A stretch of DNA of 64,000 nucleotides from Tenderia sp965602225 (GTDB lineage: Bacteria > Pseudomonadota > Gammaproteobacteria > Tenderiales > Tenderiaceae): contig CBFCYE010000014.1 of assembly GCA_965602225.1 (NCBI GenBank), positions 1 through 64,000 of the forward strand, in the 5' to 3' direction. This document shows, piece by piece, positions 17,475-27,403 of the stretch. A model generated the notes under the pieces. The model saw only the letters and a list, made by a program, of their open reading frames with translations, did not search any database and was not told the origin of the DNA. The position numbers and the translations under genes were made by a program. The stretch's first letter is position 1. Each line of letters begins with the position of its first letter.

Positions 17475-18254
17475 CTACAACTCACCGTCATAATCGACAA
17501 TCAATGGCGCATGATCAGAAAAGCGTTCATCTTTATAAACCGAGACACTCTTTACCTTGTCTTTCAGACCGGACGTAATCACCTGATAATCTATACGCCA
17601 ACCAACATTATTGGCCCAGGACTGGCCCCGGTTTGACCACCAGGTATATTGGCCAGCCTCCTGATTTACTTCACGAAAGGCATCGACATAACCCATCGGC
17701 CCGAACAGCTGATCCAGCCAGGCCCGCTCTTCCGGCAGACAGCCTGAATTCTTCTGATTGCTTTTCCAGTTTTTAATATCGATCTCTTTGTGAACGATGT
17801 TCCAGTCACCGCAGATAATGAACTCACGTTTTTGCCGAGACATCTTTTTCAGGCGTTCGCTGTAGCGATCCATAAAACTGTATTTGATCTGCTGCCGTTC
17901 TTCCTTGGCTGAACCGGAAGGCAGATATAGAGAGGCCACCGACAGTTTGCCAAAATCGGCCTGGATATAACGGCCTTCGGCGTCCATATCCTCAAACCCC
18001 TCACCCAGACCACAGGTCACCTGATCCGGTTTCTGTTTGCAGTAAATCGCCACACCGGAATAGCCCTTCTTCTCAGCATCGAAGAAATAGGCATGGTATC
18101 CCTCAGGGTAATGCAGCTCTGGCGACAGCTGGTCTTCCTGCGCCTTGGTCTCCTGAATGCAAAGCACATCGACATCCTGCTTCAACATCCAGGCAAAAAA
18201 GCCTTTGCGCTCAGCAGAGCGAATACCATTTAAATTGGCTGAAATAATTCTCAT
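17475..18254 (-). CDS. xthA: Exodeoxyribonuclease III (Xth/ExoA family)
   Basis: A 259-residue AP endonuclease and 3'-exonuclease for base excision repair. Catalytic residues are all visible: Asn7/Asn9 region (SANLNG), Glu35 (QETK), Asp150 and Asn152 (GDWN), Asp222 (RIDYQ), and Asp247-His248 (SDHAP). The ATG at 18254 gives the family start MRIISANLNG; an upstream in-frame start adds 14 unconserved residues. It is divergent from pyrE, the place where Pseudomonas has crc, a relative that lost these catalytic residues. Here the enzyme should be active. Confidence 0.92.
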   Translation of the reverse strand: MRIISANLNGIRSAERKGFFAWMLKQDVDVLCIQETKAQEDQLSPELHYPEGYHAYFFDAEKKGYSGVAIYCKQKPDQVTCGLGEGFEDMDAEGRYIQADFGKLSVASLYLPSGSAKEERQQIKYSFMDRYSERLKKMSRQKREFIICGDWNIVHKEIDIKNWKSNQKNSGCLPEERAWLDQLFGPMGYVDAFREVNQEAGQYTWWSNRGQSWANNVGWRIDYQVITSGLKDKVKSVSVYKDERFSDHAPLIVDYDGEL

Positions 18255-18278
18255 ATAAAACTCTTTGTTGTTTAACGA

Positions 18279-18308
18279 TTGGCCCACAGGCCACATACGG
18301 CGTAAAAT
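18279..18308 (+). promoter_or_regulatory. Candidate pyrE promoter
   Basis: TTGGCC (18279-18284), an 18-nt spacer and TAAAAT (18303-18308), about 44 bp before the pyrE ATG, inside the divergent xthA-pyrE gap. No attenuator-like terminator is seen in the short leader. Confidence 0.5.
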
Positions 18309-18352
18309 ACTAGCCTTTATTTATCTGGTACGGAATAGGCCACGGAATGACT

Positions 18353-19000
18353 ATGCACGCTTATCAACGCGAATTTCTGGATTTTGTTATCGCCACCGAT
18401 GTATTGCGCTTTGGTGAGTTCACCCTCAAGTCGGGCCGTGTCAGTCCCTATTTTTTCAATAGTGGCCTGTTCAACACCGGCTCGTCTATCGCCAAGCTGG
18501 GGCGCTATTATGCCGCCGCCATCGAAAATTCCGACATAGAATACGACATGATCTTTGGCCCGGCCTACAAAGGCATCCCGCTGGCCACCAGTGCTGCCAT
18601 CGCCCTGGCCGACCACCACGACCGCGACCTGCCCTATGCCTTTAACCGCAAAGAGGCCAAGGATCACGGCGAAGGCGGCACTATCGTCGGTGCAGCACTA
18701 GCAGGCAAGGTGCTGATCATTGATGATGTAATCTCAGCCGGCACCTCGGTGCGCGAGTCTATTGACATGATCAAGGCTGCTGGCGCCACCACAACCGGGG
18801 TCGTTATTGCCCTGGATCGCCAGGAGAAGGGCCAGGACGAACGTTCAGCCATCCAAGAAGTGGAACAGCAGTACGACTTCCCGGTCGCCAGCATCGTCAA
18901 GTTAGACGATCTGATCAGCTATCTAGCGGAAAAACCCGAGATGGCCACGGCCCTCAACAACGTCAGCGCCTACCGCGAGCAATACGGCGTTAGCGACTAG
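18353..19000 (+). CDS. pyrE: Orotate phosphoribosyltransferase
   Basis: A 215-residue enzyme that joins orotate to PRPP to make OMP in pyrimidine synthesis. [21 protein letters not shown] near the N-terminus and the PRPP-binding loop [13 protein letters not shown] are diagnostic, as is the flexible catalytic loop with [13 protein letters not shown]. The ATG at 18353 was preferred to the one at 18347 because GGA is well spaced from it and it aligns with E. coli PyrE. Its stop overlaps that of the convergent transporter gene. Confidence 0.95.
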   Translation: MHAYQREFLDFVIATDVLRFGEFTLKSGRVSPYFFNSGLFNTGSSIAKLGRYYAAAIENSDIEYDMIFGPAYKGIPLATSAAIALADHHDRDLPYAFNRKEAKDHGEGGTIVGAALAGKVLIIDDVISAGTSVRESIDMIKAAGATTTGVVIALDRQEKGQDERSAIQEVEQQYDFPVASIVKLDDLISYLAEKPEMATALNNVSAYREQYGVSD

Positions 19001-19752
19001 GCCCAGATCAGGCTAACCCCCATCAATAGGGTAACCACCTCAAAGACACGTTTGATGAGGCGGTTGCCCTTCACTATGGCATAGTGTGCGCCAAGATAAC
19101 CTCCTAGCAGTGAGCCCAGCAACAAGGCTGGCAGCCAGTCCCACTGTATCTCACCCAGCATGCCCAAAGTCAGGGCACCTGCGCCATTCCAGAACATACC
19201 GACCAGGATCAGCGTATAGGCCACCGCCCGCTTATAATCTAAACCAAACCAGTGCACCAGCCACAGGGTGACAAACAAGCCAGTACCTGAGGTCAGAGAC
19301 CCGTTCAGCACACCAATCAGCAACAACACCGCACCACCAACCAGATATCCCGAGACATTGCGATGCCGCAGCTGCTGCTCAGAACCCAGCTCGGGCTTAA
19401 GAAATGAATACACCCCCAGTGCAATAGTCAGCATCCCCAAGGCCACCTCGGCGATACGATCAGGCACAGCCAAAATAATACTGGCGCCCAATACCACCCC
19501 GGGCAGCCCCGTCGCCAGGATAAACAGCGCGAAACGGTAATCAATATTCCGCTCACGCCAATGCCGTGTGGTGGCACCAACTCCGAGGGCGACACTGGCC
19601 ACCTTGTGGGTTGCCAAGGCAACAGAAAATGGCAAACCAAGAAAGATCAAGGCCGGTAGCTGAAGCAAGCCGGCACCACCACCAGCCAAGGCAGAAAAGG
19701 CATTGGCCACCAGCGAGACGAAAAACAACAACAGATGCTGCTCCCAATTCAA
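18997..19752 (-). CDS. TSUP (TauE/SafE) family membrane transporter
   Basis: A 251-residue inner-membrane protein with about seven to eight hydrophobic helices. Near the N-terminus is the Gly-rich family motif [19 protein letters not shown], and a second repeat follows after the middle ([11 protein letters not shown]). TSUP proteins export or import small anions such as sulphite, sulphonates or thiosulphate; the substrate here is not evident from neighbours. It starts at TTG (19752-19750), supported by AAGGA 6 nt upstream. It is convergent with pyrE. Confidence 0.87.
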   Translation of the reverse strand: MNWEQHLLLFFVSLVANAFSALAGGGAGLLQLPALIFLGLPFSVALATHKVASVALGVGATTRHWRERNIDYRFALFILATGLPGVVLGASIILAVPDRIAEVALGMLTIALGVYSFLKPELGSEQQLRHRNVSGYLVGGAVLLLIGVLNGSLTSGTGLFVTLWLVHWFGLDYKRAVAYTLILVGMFWNGAGALTLGMLGEIQWDWLPALLLGSLLGGYLGAHYAIVKGNRLIKRVFEVVTLLMGVSLIWA

Positions 19753-19850
19753 TCGCTATCCTTTCCGGGCTACAATGGCCAATAAAAAATCATAATAATG
19801 AAGGTTACTTCTGACTTGCCGATATGGGTAATAAGAAATCATATTAATGG

Positions 19851-20486
19851 ATGTTATTTATGTCTTACCGCCATCGAAAATCAATTCTTTCAAATTCACT
19901 TGCATACGTTTTGGCTGCACTGACAACAACCTCATCAGCCTATGCTGCCGATCTGTTTCGCTGGCAGGATGAACAAGGCAAGACCCATTACACTGATCAG
20001 GTGCCACCCGAATATCTCAAAGAAGGCTATCGCGTTATCAGTGAACAAGGACTAACCATCCGCACCATAAGGTCAACCAGTGATATAGAAAGCAGCCGGG
20101 CACCAAGCACACCAGAGATTCCCAAGCAGCAGGCCCTTGAAGATCAACGCTTATTGATGACCTATAGCAACGAAGACGAAATCATCGCTACCCGCGATAG
20201 AAAACTCGCCGATACCCAGGCAATGCTGGATTTAACCCAGGAGACAATTTCCCTGCTTGAAACACAATTTCGTCAACTGGCAAAAGAGGCTAGCGATTTT
20301 GAAAAACGGGGGAAGCCAATCCCTGAATCATTGTTGAGCCAGATTTCCAATACCAGAAGAAAAATGGAAAAACATCAAACCAAGCTCGGACAAGGAGCCA
20401 GCGACATATCAAATATCAAGCAAGCGTTTGACGAAACGCTACAGCGTTACCGTCAACTCAAAAGTGTTATGGATAAGGTCGAATAA
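19851..20486 (+). CDS. DUF4124-domain exported protein
   Basis: A 211-residue protein with a signal peptide (about 1-33, ending SSAYA-AD), then a DUF4124 domain recognisable by LFRWQDEQGKTHYTDQVPPE (35-54), then a Glu/Gln/Lys-rich helical region that is probably coiled coil. DUF4124 proteins are periplasmic and of unknown function. The third codon after the ATG at 19851 is followed by another ATG at 19860 (MSYRHRK), an equally possible start. It ends 5 bp from the convergent argB stop. Confidence 0.82.
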   Translation: MLFMSYRHRKSILSNSLAYVLAALTTTSSAYAADLFRWQDEQGKTHYTDQVPPEYLKEGYRVISEQGLTIRTIRSTSDIESSRAPSTPEIPKQQALEDQRLLMTYSNEDEIIATRDRKLADTQAMLDLTQETISLLETQFRQLAKEASDFEKRGKPIPESLLSQISNTRRKMEKHQTKLGQGASDISNIKQAFDETLQRYRQLKSVMDKVE

Positions 20487-20491
20487 AAAGC

Positions 20492-21397
<906 letters not shown>

Positions 21398-21410
21398 CTA
21401 AAAAATTCTT

Positions 21411-21574
21411 TAGGGGCCTCTGATAGATTCTGGACTGAATCGATAATGAAATGAATTTTTTCAGCTCAAGGCGAAAATCGCAGGTAATAGCGGAACTATT
21501 GCCAAGATTTGCAACGCTGAAATGGAGAAATTTAGCCATTAGCGAACAGTTCATGAATTAATCAGAGGCTCCTT
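21411..21574. repeat. Short intergenic element with inverted ends (MITE-like)
   Basis: The 191-bp gap between algC and argB is filled by a 164-bp element. Its ends, 21411-21425 and 21560-21574, are inverted copies at 12 of 15 positions with the core CCTCTGAT / ATCAGAGG. Inside are hairpins at 21426-21441 (GATTC/GAATC) and 21483-21503 (GGTAATAG/CTATTGCC). It contains no convincing gene. It could be a non-autonomous mobile repeat or a processed RNA hairpin between the two cistrons; no second copy is seen in the window. Confidence 0.5.
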
Positions 21575-21576
21575 AA

Positions 21577-24165
21577 CTAAAAGGGCAATTCTAAATCAGG
21601 CGCCAGCTTTCGCAGCTGCAATCTAAAAAGCATCTTAATGTGTTCCAACTCCTGCTCACCATCGGCTTCAAAACGGAACATCAAACACGGCGTTGTATTT
21701 GAAGCCCTAACCAGCCCCCAGCCGTGTTTAAATTCCGCCCGTATGCCATCAATAGTAATCAACTGAGCATCCGGCAATTCAAGCTCTTGTTGCAGACGTT
21801 GCATCAACTTAAAGTGTTCACCTTCTGCCAAAGGCAACATCAGTTCTGGAGTACTAAATGCGTCTGGCAGCTCAGCAAACACCTCTGCACTGGCGCGCTT
21901 ACCTTTTGATAAGATTTCCAACAGCCGCAACGCCGTATACAGTCCATCATCAAAGCCATACCAACGATCATTAAAAAACACGTGGCCGCTCATCTCACCC
22001 GCTAGTGCCGCACCAGTCTCTTTCAGCTTGGCCTTCATCAGCGAATGGCCCGCCTTGCCCATCACCGCCTGACCACCAGCCTGTTCAATCACTCGATGCA
22101 GGTGACGACTGCATTTAACATCATAAATAATCTTTGCCCCAGGCTGATGCTTCAACACGTCCAGGGCATACAACATCAACTGCCGATCCGGCCAGATAAT
22201 ATTCCCTTGGGAATCCACCACACCGAGGCGGTCGCCATCACCATCAAAGGCCAGACCAATATCGGCACTGGTCTTTTTCACTGTCGCGATCAGGGCCTGT
22301 AGATTGACCGGCTGGCTAGGATCAGGATGGTGATAAGGAAAACTGCCATCCACATCACAATAAAGCTCAGTCACATCACAACCAATACTGCGTAGCAGCG
22401 CCGGCACGACGGTTCCGGAAACACCGTTACCACAATCAACCACCACCTTAAACTTACGCTCAATCTTGACATCGGCTTGAAGCCGGGCAGAATAATCAGC
22501 AACCAACTTCTGCTCGGTATAACTACCTTCACCGACAGAAAAATCTTCCGACAAAATGCGTTGATAGATTTTCTGAATCGCCTCTTCAGTAAGCGACTCA
22601 CCCTGCAAGACCATTTTGAAACCGTTATAGTCCGCCGGATTGTGACTGCCTGTGACCATCACGGCCGAACGGGCATTAAGATAGTGAGTGGCAAAATAAA
22701 CCACTGGCGTCGGCACCATTCCCAGGTCAATGACATCACGGCCACTTTCACACAAGCCCTTAATCAAGGCATCCGCCATTTCCTGGCTCGAAAGCCGCCC
22801 ATCACGGCCGACAACAATCGCCTGCTCACCCCGTTGCCAGGCCTCAGTACCAAAGGCACGACCTATCTGGCGAACAACCGCTGGGGTCAGGGTCTTACCA
22901 ACAACGCCACGAATATCATAGGCACGAAAAATAGATGCGGACACAACACCAGCCTCATCTGCAACCGGTTCTGAGATGGCGTCTGGCTTGTTTTCAACTT
23001 GCTCTACCGCTGGCAGTTCCTCTTCTTTTATCTCGATAGCTGACTCATTCTGATAGAGAATATTCACATATGAATTTTCGAAATCCTTGCGTCCCGCCTC
23101 AGATTCCTCAGCGGCGCTGCGTTTTACTACTGTCTCAGCTGCTGCCGCTACCGCAGTCTGTGGCAACAGCGACCAGTTCAATGTTTGCAGATTATTCAGG
23201 GTCGGTTGCAATTCAACCAAACCAGCATTGTAATCCTTACCCATCCATTGACCGGCAAGGCGGTCTCGAACATAGCCGTATAAAACATTGGCACTGGCAA
23301 CCATGCTCTTATCCATCACCCGGGAGAAAACCATCATCATCAATGCCAGAATAATCGCCACAAGCACATAGCCTGACCAAAAAAGCACGCGCCAATCCAG
23401 CCCCATAATCTGCCAAACTTTTGGTTTTTCCCAATAGGACAAGCGCCAATGTGCATCCGCAAAATCACTATTAAACTCCTGGGCAGCCGTCTTGACGGCC
23501 TCATCACCTCGGCCAATAAACTGCTCTACCGAACCGTTACTCAGCACCTGGCCCAACTCAAGCCGAGCATCATTAATCACAAGCTGCTTAATCGCTGCAT
23601 CCAGAACCGCTGAATCAAATCGCACCAACACATAGCCAATAAGGTTTTGTCCCTGCTTAAACGGACGAACGATATCGAGGTGACGACTGCCATCCTCCAG
23701 TTTGTGATATTCAAGCCGGGCCTGAAGCCCCTTATCTGCCTCATAAATCAGATCCAGTTCAGAAAAACTCAGTAGTGGATACTGACCGGCGAGCTGCTTT
23801 TCTTCACCCTTAGCAAACATCATCACCTGACTGGCATCAATCATCGCTGCCAAATCGGCCTCGCGCACCTTACGGCTATCGGGGTAACTCAGCAGTTCAA
23901 ACAAATTTGGGTCTGCCGCCAGTAAATTAACTCGCTCGACATAACGTTTAAGCAGAGCATCAACCTCAAGGTTAAGCCTGGTTTTTTCAACTTCAGCGTG
24001 CTGAGCCATCTTTTCCTGCTGCAGTGATGCCAGCAAAAAATACACCACCAGTGTCAGCACAAATAACGCTGCCACACCCGCCAGAATCGCCCTACCAGCG
24101 ATAGCCGGCAATGATGCTTGCTGCTGCATGCCCCGCCCAACCTCTGTTTGTTTGTTTTTAAACAT
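21577..24165 (-). CDS. algC: Phosphomannomutase/phosphoglucomutase with N-terminal membrane domain (AlgC long form)
   Basis: An 862-residue protein. The last 455 residues are a full phosphohexomutase: RAYDIRG start, phosphoserine in TGSHNPADYNGF (near 505), Mg loop FDGDGDRLG, sugar loop GEMSGHVFF and C-terminal phosphate-binding RASNTTP. It interconverts mannose or glucose 1- and 6-phosphates for surface polysaccharides. The first half has two transmembrane helices (about 28-47 and 262-286) around a periplasmic region, then an acidic linker. Long AlgC forms like this occur in several Gammaproteobacteria; the role of the added domain is unknown. An ATG at 24129 is another possible start. Confidence 0.92.
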   Translation of the reverse strand: MFKNKQTEVGRGMQQQASLPAIAGRAILAGVAALFVLTLVVYFLLASLQQEKMAQHAEVEKTRLNLEVDALLKRYVERVNLLAADPNLFELLSYPDSRKVREADLAAMIDASQVMMFAKGEEKQLAGQYPLLSFSELDLIYEADKGLQARLEYHKLEDGSRHLDIVRPFKQGQNLIGYVLVRFDSAVLDAAIKQLVINDARLELGQVLSNGSVEQFIGRGDEAVKTAAQEFNSDFADAHWRLSYWEKPKVWQIMGLDWRVLFWSGYVLVAIILALMMMVFSRVMDKSMVASANVLYGYVRDRLAGQWMGKDYNAGLVELQPTLNNLQTLNWSLLPQTAVAAAAETVVKRSAAEESEAGRKDFENSYVNILYQNESAIEIKEEELPAVEQVENKPDAISEPVADEAGVVSASIFRAYDIRGVVGKTLTPAVVRQIGRAFGTEAWQRGEQAIVVGRDGRLSSQEMADALIKGLCESGRDVIDLGMVPTPVVYFATHYLNARSAVMVTGSHNPADYNGFKMVLQGESLTEEAIQKIYQRILSEDFSVGEGSYTEQKLVADYSARLQADVKIERKFKVVVDCGNGVSGTVVPALLRSIGCDVTELYCDVDGSFPYHHPDPSQPVNLQALIATVKKTSADIGLAFDGDGDRLGVVDSQGNIIWPDRQLMLYALDVLKHQPGAKIIYDVKCSRHLHRVIEQAGGQAVMGKAGHSLMKAKLKETGAALAGEMSGHVFFNDRWYGFDDGLYTALRLLEILSKGKRASAEVFAELPDAFSTPELMLPLAEGEHFKLMQRLQQELELPDAQLITIDGIRAEFKHGWGLVRASNTTPCLMFRFEADGEQELEHIKMLFRLQLRKLAPDLELPF

Positions 24166-24205
24166 CCTGATTCCCAGCCACTATCACTGCCTGCATCACT
24201 CGAAC

Positions 24206-24661
24206 CTAATGACGGCCAGTATGGCCAAAACCACCTTCACCACGATGGCTCTCTTCAAATTCATCAACCACTTCAAAGCTAGCCTGGACCACGGGCACAA
24301 ACACCAATTGGGCAATGCGTTCACCGATATTCACTTCAAACGGCTCACTGCCACGATTCCAACAAGAGACAAACAACTGCCCCTGATAATCAGAATCAAT
24401 CAAACCTACTAAGTTGCCCAAGACAATGCCGTGTTTATGGCCCAGTCCTGAACGCGGCAAAATCACCGCTGCCAGACCTGGATCTCCCAGGTGAATCGCA
24501 ATACCCGTTGGTATCAGCTGAGTCTCACCCGGCTGCAATATAATAGACTCGTCCAGACAGGCACGCAGATCCATACCCGCCGCGCCACCGGTGGCATAGT
24601 TCGGCAACGGAAACTCATTGCCAATGCGTTTATCCATAACCTTAACTTGTACTTTGTGCAT
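24206..24661 (-). CDS. dut: dUTP diphosphatase
   Basis: A 151-residue trimeric enzyme that hydrolyses dUTP to dUMP, keeping uracil out of DNA and supplying dTMP synthesis. All five family motifs are visible: [32 protein letters not shown], the [12 protein letters not shown] strand and the C-terminal [10 protein letters not shown] tail that closes the active site. The ATG at 24661 was chosen for its match to E. coli Dut and the GAGAG upstream. Its first codons overlap the end of coaBC by 20 bp. Confidence 0.95.
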   Translation of the reverse strand: MHKVQVKVMDKRIGNEFPLPNYATGGAAGMDLRACLDESIILQPGETQLIPTGIAIHLGDPGLAAVILPRSGLGHKHGIVLGNLVGLIDSDYQGQLFVSCWNRGSEPFEVNIGERIAQLVFVPVVQASFEVVDEFEESHRGEGGFGHTGRH

Positions 24662-25865
24662 TATATCTCTCTGCAATTAACGTGATTAATTCCCGCGCCA
24701 CGATGGATTTATCGGCACGTGTTATTTGTTTTTTTCTGCCTGGCCACAACACCGTCAGGGCGTTGTCATCGGCATTAAAACCCAGACCATCGCCGACCAG
24801 ATTGGCGGCAATCATATCCAGACCCTTGCGCTGCATTTTATCCTGAGCATATTTTTCCAGGTCGTTTGTTTCAGCCGCAAAACCAACACAAAACACCTTG
24901 TCTGCGGACTCTGTGGACAACGCCACCTGGGCCAAGATGTCCTCGGTACGCTCCAACGCCAGCGATAATCCAGCGGCATCCTTTTTCATCTTTTTGTCCT
25001 GCACCGCGGCCGGACGATAATCGGCCACCGCCGCTGCTGCGATAAAGATCTGGCTCTGTCCAGCATGAGCCTTGACCGCAACACTCATCTCAGCGGCAGT
25101 TTCCACCAGCACTCGCTCGACACCATTGGGGCAGACAAGCGCAGTCGGGCCGCTCACCAGCACCACCTCGGCACCGGCGGCAGAGGCCGCCTCGGCCAAG
25201 GCATAACCCATTTTACCGGAGCTATGATTACTGATGTAGCGTACCGGGTCGATGGCCTCGCGGGTCGGACCCGCCGTCAACAACACCCGCAAACCAGCCA
25301 ATGGCCCTTGTTGCCAATGCCTAGCCAATGCATTCATTAATTGTTCGGCTTCAAGCATGCGGCCGGCACCAGTCTCGCCACAGGCCTGCTCACCCTCCGC
25401 AGGCCCCAGCAGAGTGACACCGCGTTGCTGTAAGACCTGACAGTTGGACTGAGTTGCGGAATGCGCCCACATCACCCTATTCATGGCCGGGGCGACAAAC
25501 ACCAGCGCCTCGGTGGCCAGACATAGAGTGGTAAGCAGGTCATCGGCCAGACCATGAGTCATCCGCGCAAGAAAGTTGGCACTGGCCGGTGCCACCAGCA
25601 CCGCATCGGCCCAGCGCGCCAGTTCGATATGGCCCATCGCAGCTTCAGCCGAGCTATCTAATAAAGAGGTATGAACGGGATTGCCTGACAGGGCCTGCAT
25701 GGTTAAAGGCGTAATAAATTCGCTGGCAGATGAGGTCATCACCACCCGCACCTCAGCGCCCTGCTTACGCAGGCAGCGAACCAGCTCGGCGCTCTTATAG
25801 GCGGCAATACCCCCCGTCACACCGATGACGATTCGACGACCTCTCACTCCTGCAGCTGCGGCCAC
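24642..25865 (-). CDS. coaBC: Bifunctional phosphopantothenoylcysteine decarboxylase/phosphopantothenate-cysteine ligase
   Basis: A 407-residue enzyme that adds cysteine to phosphopantothenate and then decarboxylates it, in coenzyme A synthesis. The N-terminal flavin domain (about 8-185) has [16 protein letters not shown] and the [10 protein letters not shown] and PAMNRVMW segments. The C-terminal ligase domain begins around [20 protein letters not shown], with the [10 protein letters not shown] dimer motif. The GTG at 25865 was chosen because GGAGAG precedes it and the length matches E. coli Dfp (406). The frame is open further upstream but would overlap the divergent radC. Confidence 0.94.
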   Translation of the reverse strand: MAAAAGVRGRRIVIGVTGGIAAYKSAELVRCLRKQGAEVRVVMTSSASEFITPLTMQALSGNPVHTSLLDSSAEAAMGHIELARWADAVLVAPASANFLARMTHGLADDLLTTLCLATEALVFVAPAMNRVMWAHSATQSNCQVLQQRGVTLLGPAEGEQACGETGAGRMLEAEQLMNALARHWQQGPLAGLRVLLTAGPTREAIDPVRYISNHSSGKMGYALAEAASAAGAEVVLVSGPTALVCPNGVERVLVETAAEMSVAVKAHAGQSQIFIAAAAVADYRPAAVQDKKMKKDAAGLSLALERTEDILAQVALSTESADKVFCVGFAAETNDLEKYAQDKMQRKGLDMIAANLVGDGLGFNADDNALTVLWPGRKKQITRADKSIVARELITLIAERYNAQSTS

Positions 25866-25962
25866 AAACTCTCCCGTGGATTTATAAATAATAAGAGGGG
25901 TAACATACCATTCTTGGGGGCATAAATCGAAACACGGATGTGACATTCGACAAGGAGTAGGC

Positions 25963-26637
25963 ATGGCAATTACCGATTGGCCGGCGGACGAGCGGCCACG
26001 CGAAAAACTTCTGCAACGCGGCCCGGCCGCACTCTCGGACGCTGAACTGCTGGCGATCTTTCTGCGCACTGGCATCGTCGGCAAGACCGCTGTCGACCTA
26101 GCCCGCGAACTGCTGGACGAACACGGCAGCCTGCGCGCCCTGCTTGATGCCGATCAAAAGCAGTTTTGCCTGAGCAAAGGTCTGGGACCCGCTAAATACG
26201 TACAACTACAGGCAACGCTGGAGATGGGCCGCCGCCATCTCGATGAACGCATGCGCCGCGGCGACGCTCTGACCAACCCGCACGACACCCGCCGCTTTAT
26301 CAGTGCTCGCCTACGCGACTACCAGCACGAGGTCTTCGCCTGCCTGTTTCTCGACAATCGCCATCGCGTCATCCAGTTTGAGGAACTATTCACTGGCACC
26401 ATCGATGGTGCCTCGGTGCATCCACGTGAGGTGGTCAAACGCGCCCTGCACCACAATGCTGCGGCGGTAATCCTGGCCCACAACCACCCTTCCGGCATTG
26501 CCGAACCCAGCCAGGCCGACCAACACATCACCCAGCGACTGCGCGATGCCCTAGGTCTGGTCGACATCCGCATGCTGGATCATTTTGTGGTTGGTGATGG
26601 CGAACTGACCTCATTTGCGGAACGCGGGCTATTATAA
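25963..26637 (+). CDS. radC: RadC-family JAB-domain protein
   Basis: A 224-residue protein with an N-terminal helix-hairpin-helix-like UPF0758 domain (about 1-80) and a C-terminal JAMM/MPN metallopeptidase-like domain: [17 protein letters not shown], then the zinc motif HNHPSG and a downstream Asp (DHFVVG). Despite the name, a DNA-repair role is not established. It is divergent from coaBC and upstream of rpmB, as in E. coli and Pseudomonas. Confidence 0.93.
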   Translation: MAITDWPADERPREKLLQRGPAALSDAELLAIFLRTGIVGKTAVDLARELLDEHGSLRALLDADQKQFCLSKGLGPAKYVQLQATLEMGRRHLDERMRRGDALTNPHDTRRFISARLRDYQHEVFACLFLDNRHRVIQFEELFTGTIDGASVHPREVVKRALHHNAAAVILAHNHPSGIAEPSQADQHITQRLRDALGLVDIRMLDHFVVGDGELTSFAERGLL

Positions 26638-26720
26638 GCTAAGCTATTGTTTTACAATACGCATCGCTCCAACAAGGCTGCCCCACTTTCATATTATTAT
26701 GCAAACAGGGCCGTTTTTAC

Positions 26721-26749
26721 TTGAGCCCAGCCCCCGAATCTGGTATAAA
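26721..26749 (+). promoter_or_regulatory. Promoter of rpmB-rpmG
   Basis: TTGAGC (26721-26726), a 17-nt spacer and TATAAA (26744-26749, followed by T). This is among the best sigma70 matches in the window, 55 bp before the rpmB ATG, fitting strong ribosomal protein expression. Confidence 0.75.
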
Positions 26750-26804
26750 TTCGCCCTTCCTGCGCTGGGGCGCGGATAAAGAATTGATTTTTGGAGAAAG
26801 ACTC

Positions 26805-27041
26805 ATGTCTAGAGTATGTCAGGTAACGGGCAAAGGCCCGATGGTAGGAAACAATGTTTCCCACGCCAACAATAGAACTAGGCGCCGTTTTCTGCCTAAC
26901 CTTCACAGCCATCGTTTTTGGGTTGAAGGCGAAAATCGCTGGGTAAAATTACGCGTCTCTACACACGGAATGCGCATCATCGACAAGTGTGGCATCAGCA
27001 CGGTTCTGGCTGACATCCGCGCTCGTGGCGAAAAGGTTTAA
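26805..27041 (+). CDS. rpmB: 50S ribosomal protein L28
   Basis: A 78-residue protein of the large ribosomal subunit. The start [25 protein letters not shown] and the [16 protein letters not shown] region are diagnostic; length equals that of E. coli L28. It has one Cys only, so no zinc-ribbon. GGAG lies 8 nt before the ATG at 26805. It is followed after 12 bp by rpmG with its own AGGAG site. Confidence 0.97.
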   Translation: MSRVCQVTGKGPMVGNNVSHANNRTRRRFLPNLHSHRFWVEGENRWVKLRVSTHGMRIIDKCGISTVLADIRARGEKV

Positions 27042-27053
27042 GGAGACTGAATC

Positions 27054-27221
27054 ATGGCTAAAAGTGCACGCGAAAAAATCAGATTAGTCTCAAGTGCCGG
27101 CACCGGTCACTTCTACACTACTGACAAAAACAAACGTAACATGCCTGAAAAGATGGAGATCAAAAAATTTGATCCTGTTGTTCGTCAGCATGTGATGTAT
27201 AAGGAAGGCAAGATCAAGTAA
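27054..27221 (+). CDS. rpmG: 50S ribosomal protein L33, cysteine-free form
   Basis: A 55-residue protein, [23 protein letters not shown] and so on, ending MYKEGKIK. It is the standard partner of L28. No Cys is present, so this is the zinc-independent type. AGGAG precedes the ATG by 8 nt, and the stop is followed within 25 bp by a terminator. Confidence 0.97.
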   Translation: MAKSAREKIRLVSSAGTGHFYTTDKNKRNMPEKMEIKKFDPVVRQHVMYKEGKIK

Positions 27222-27243
27222 TTACTGATCTAGCTTGCCTCAA

Positions 27244-27273
27244 TAAAAAAACCCGCCTTGGCGGGTTTTTTTA
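27244..27273. terminator. Terminator of rpmB-rpmG
   Basis: Stem ACCCGCC/GGCGGGT (27251-27266) with a TT loop, flanked by seven A on the left and seven T on the right. It can act in both directions, ending rpmBG and also the truncated phosphatase gene on the minus strand. Confidence 0.92.
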
Positions 27274-27403
27274 TATCTGAGATAAATTCATTAAAGCTCC
27301 GCATCAAACCAGTTGTTGCTCCAATAGGGCAAACACCTCCTGCAACTCCACCAATCGAGATAACGCGGGCAATACGAAGCATAATTCGACCCGAAAATTT
27401 TAA

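Noticed and set aside
25866..26084. Upstream extension of coaBC by 73 codons
   Set aside because: It overlaps the divergent radC start and is not like CoaBC; the GTG at 25865 has a good ribosome binding site and gives normal length.
27250..27382. Minus-strand frame MLRIARVISIGG... after the truncated phosphatase
   Set aside because: It would read straight through the rpmBG terminator hairpin and has no ribosome binding site.
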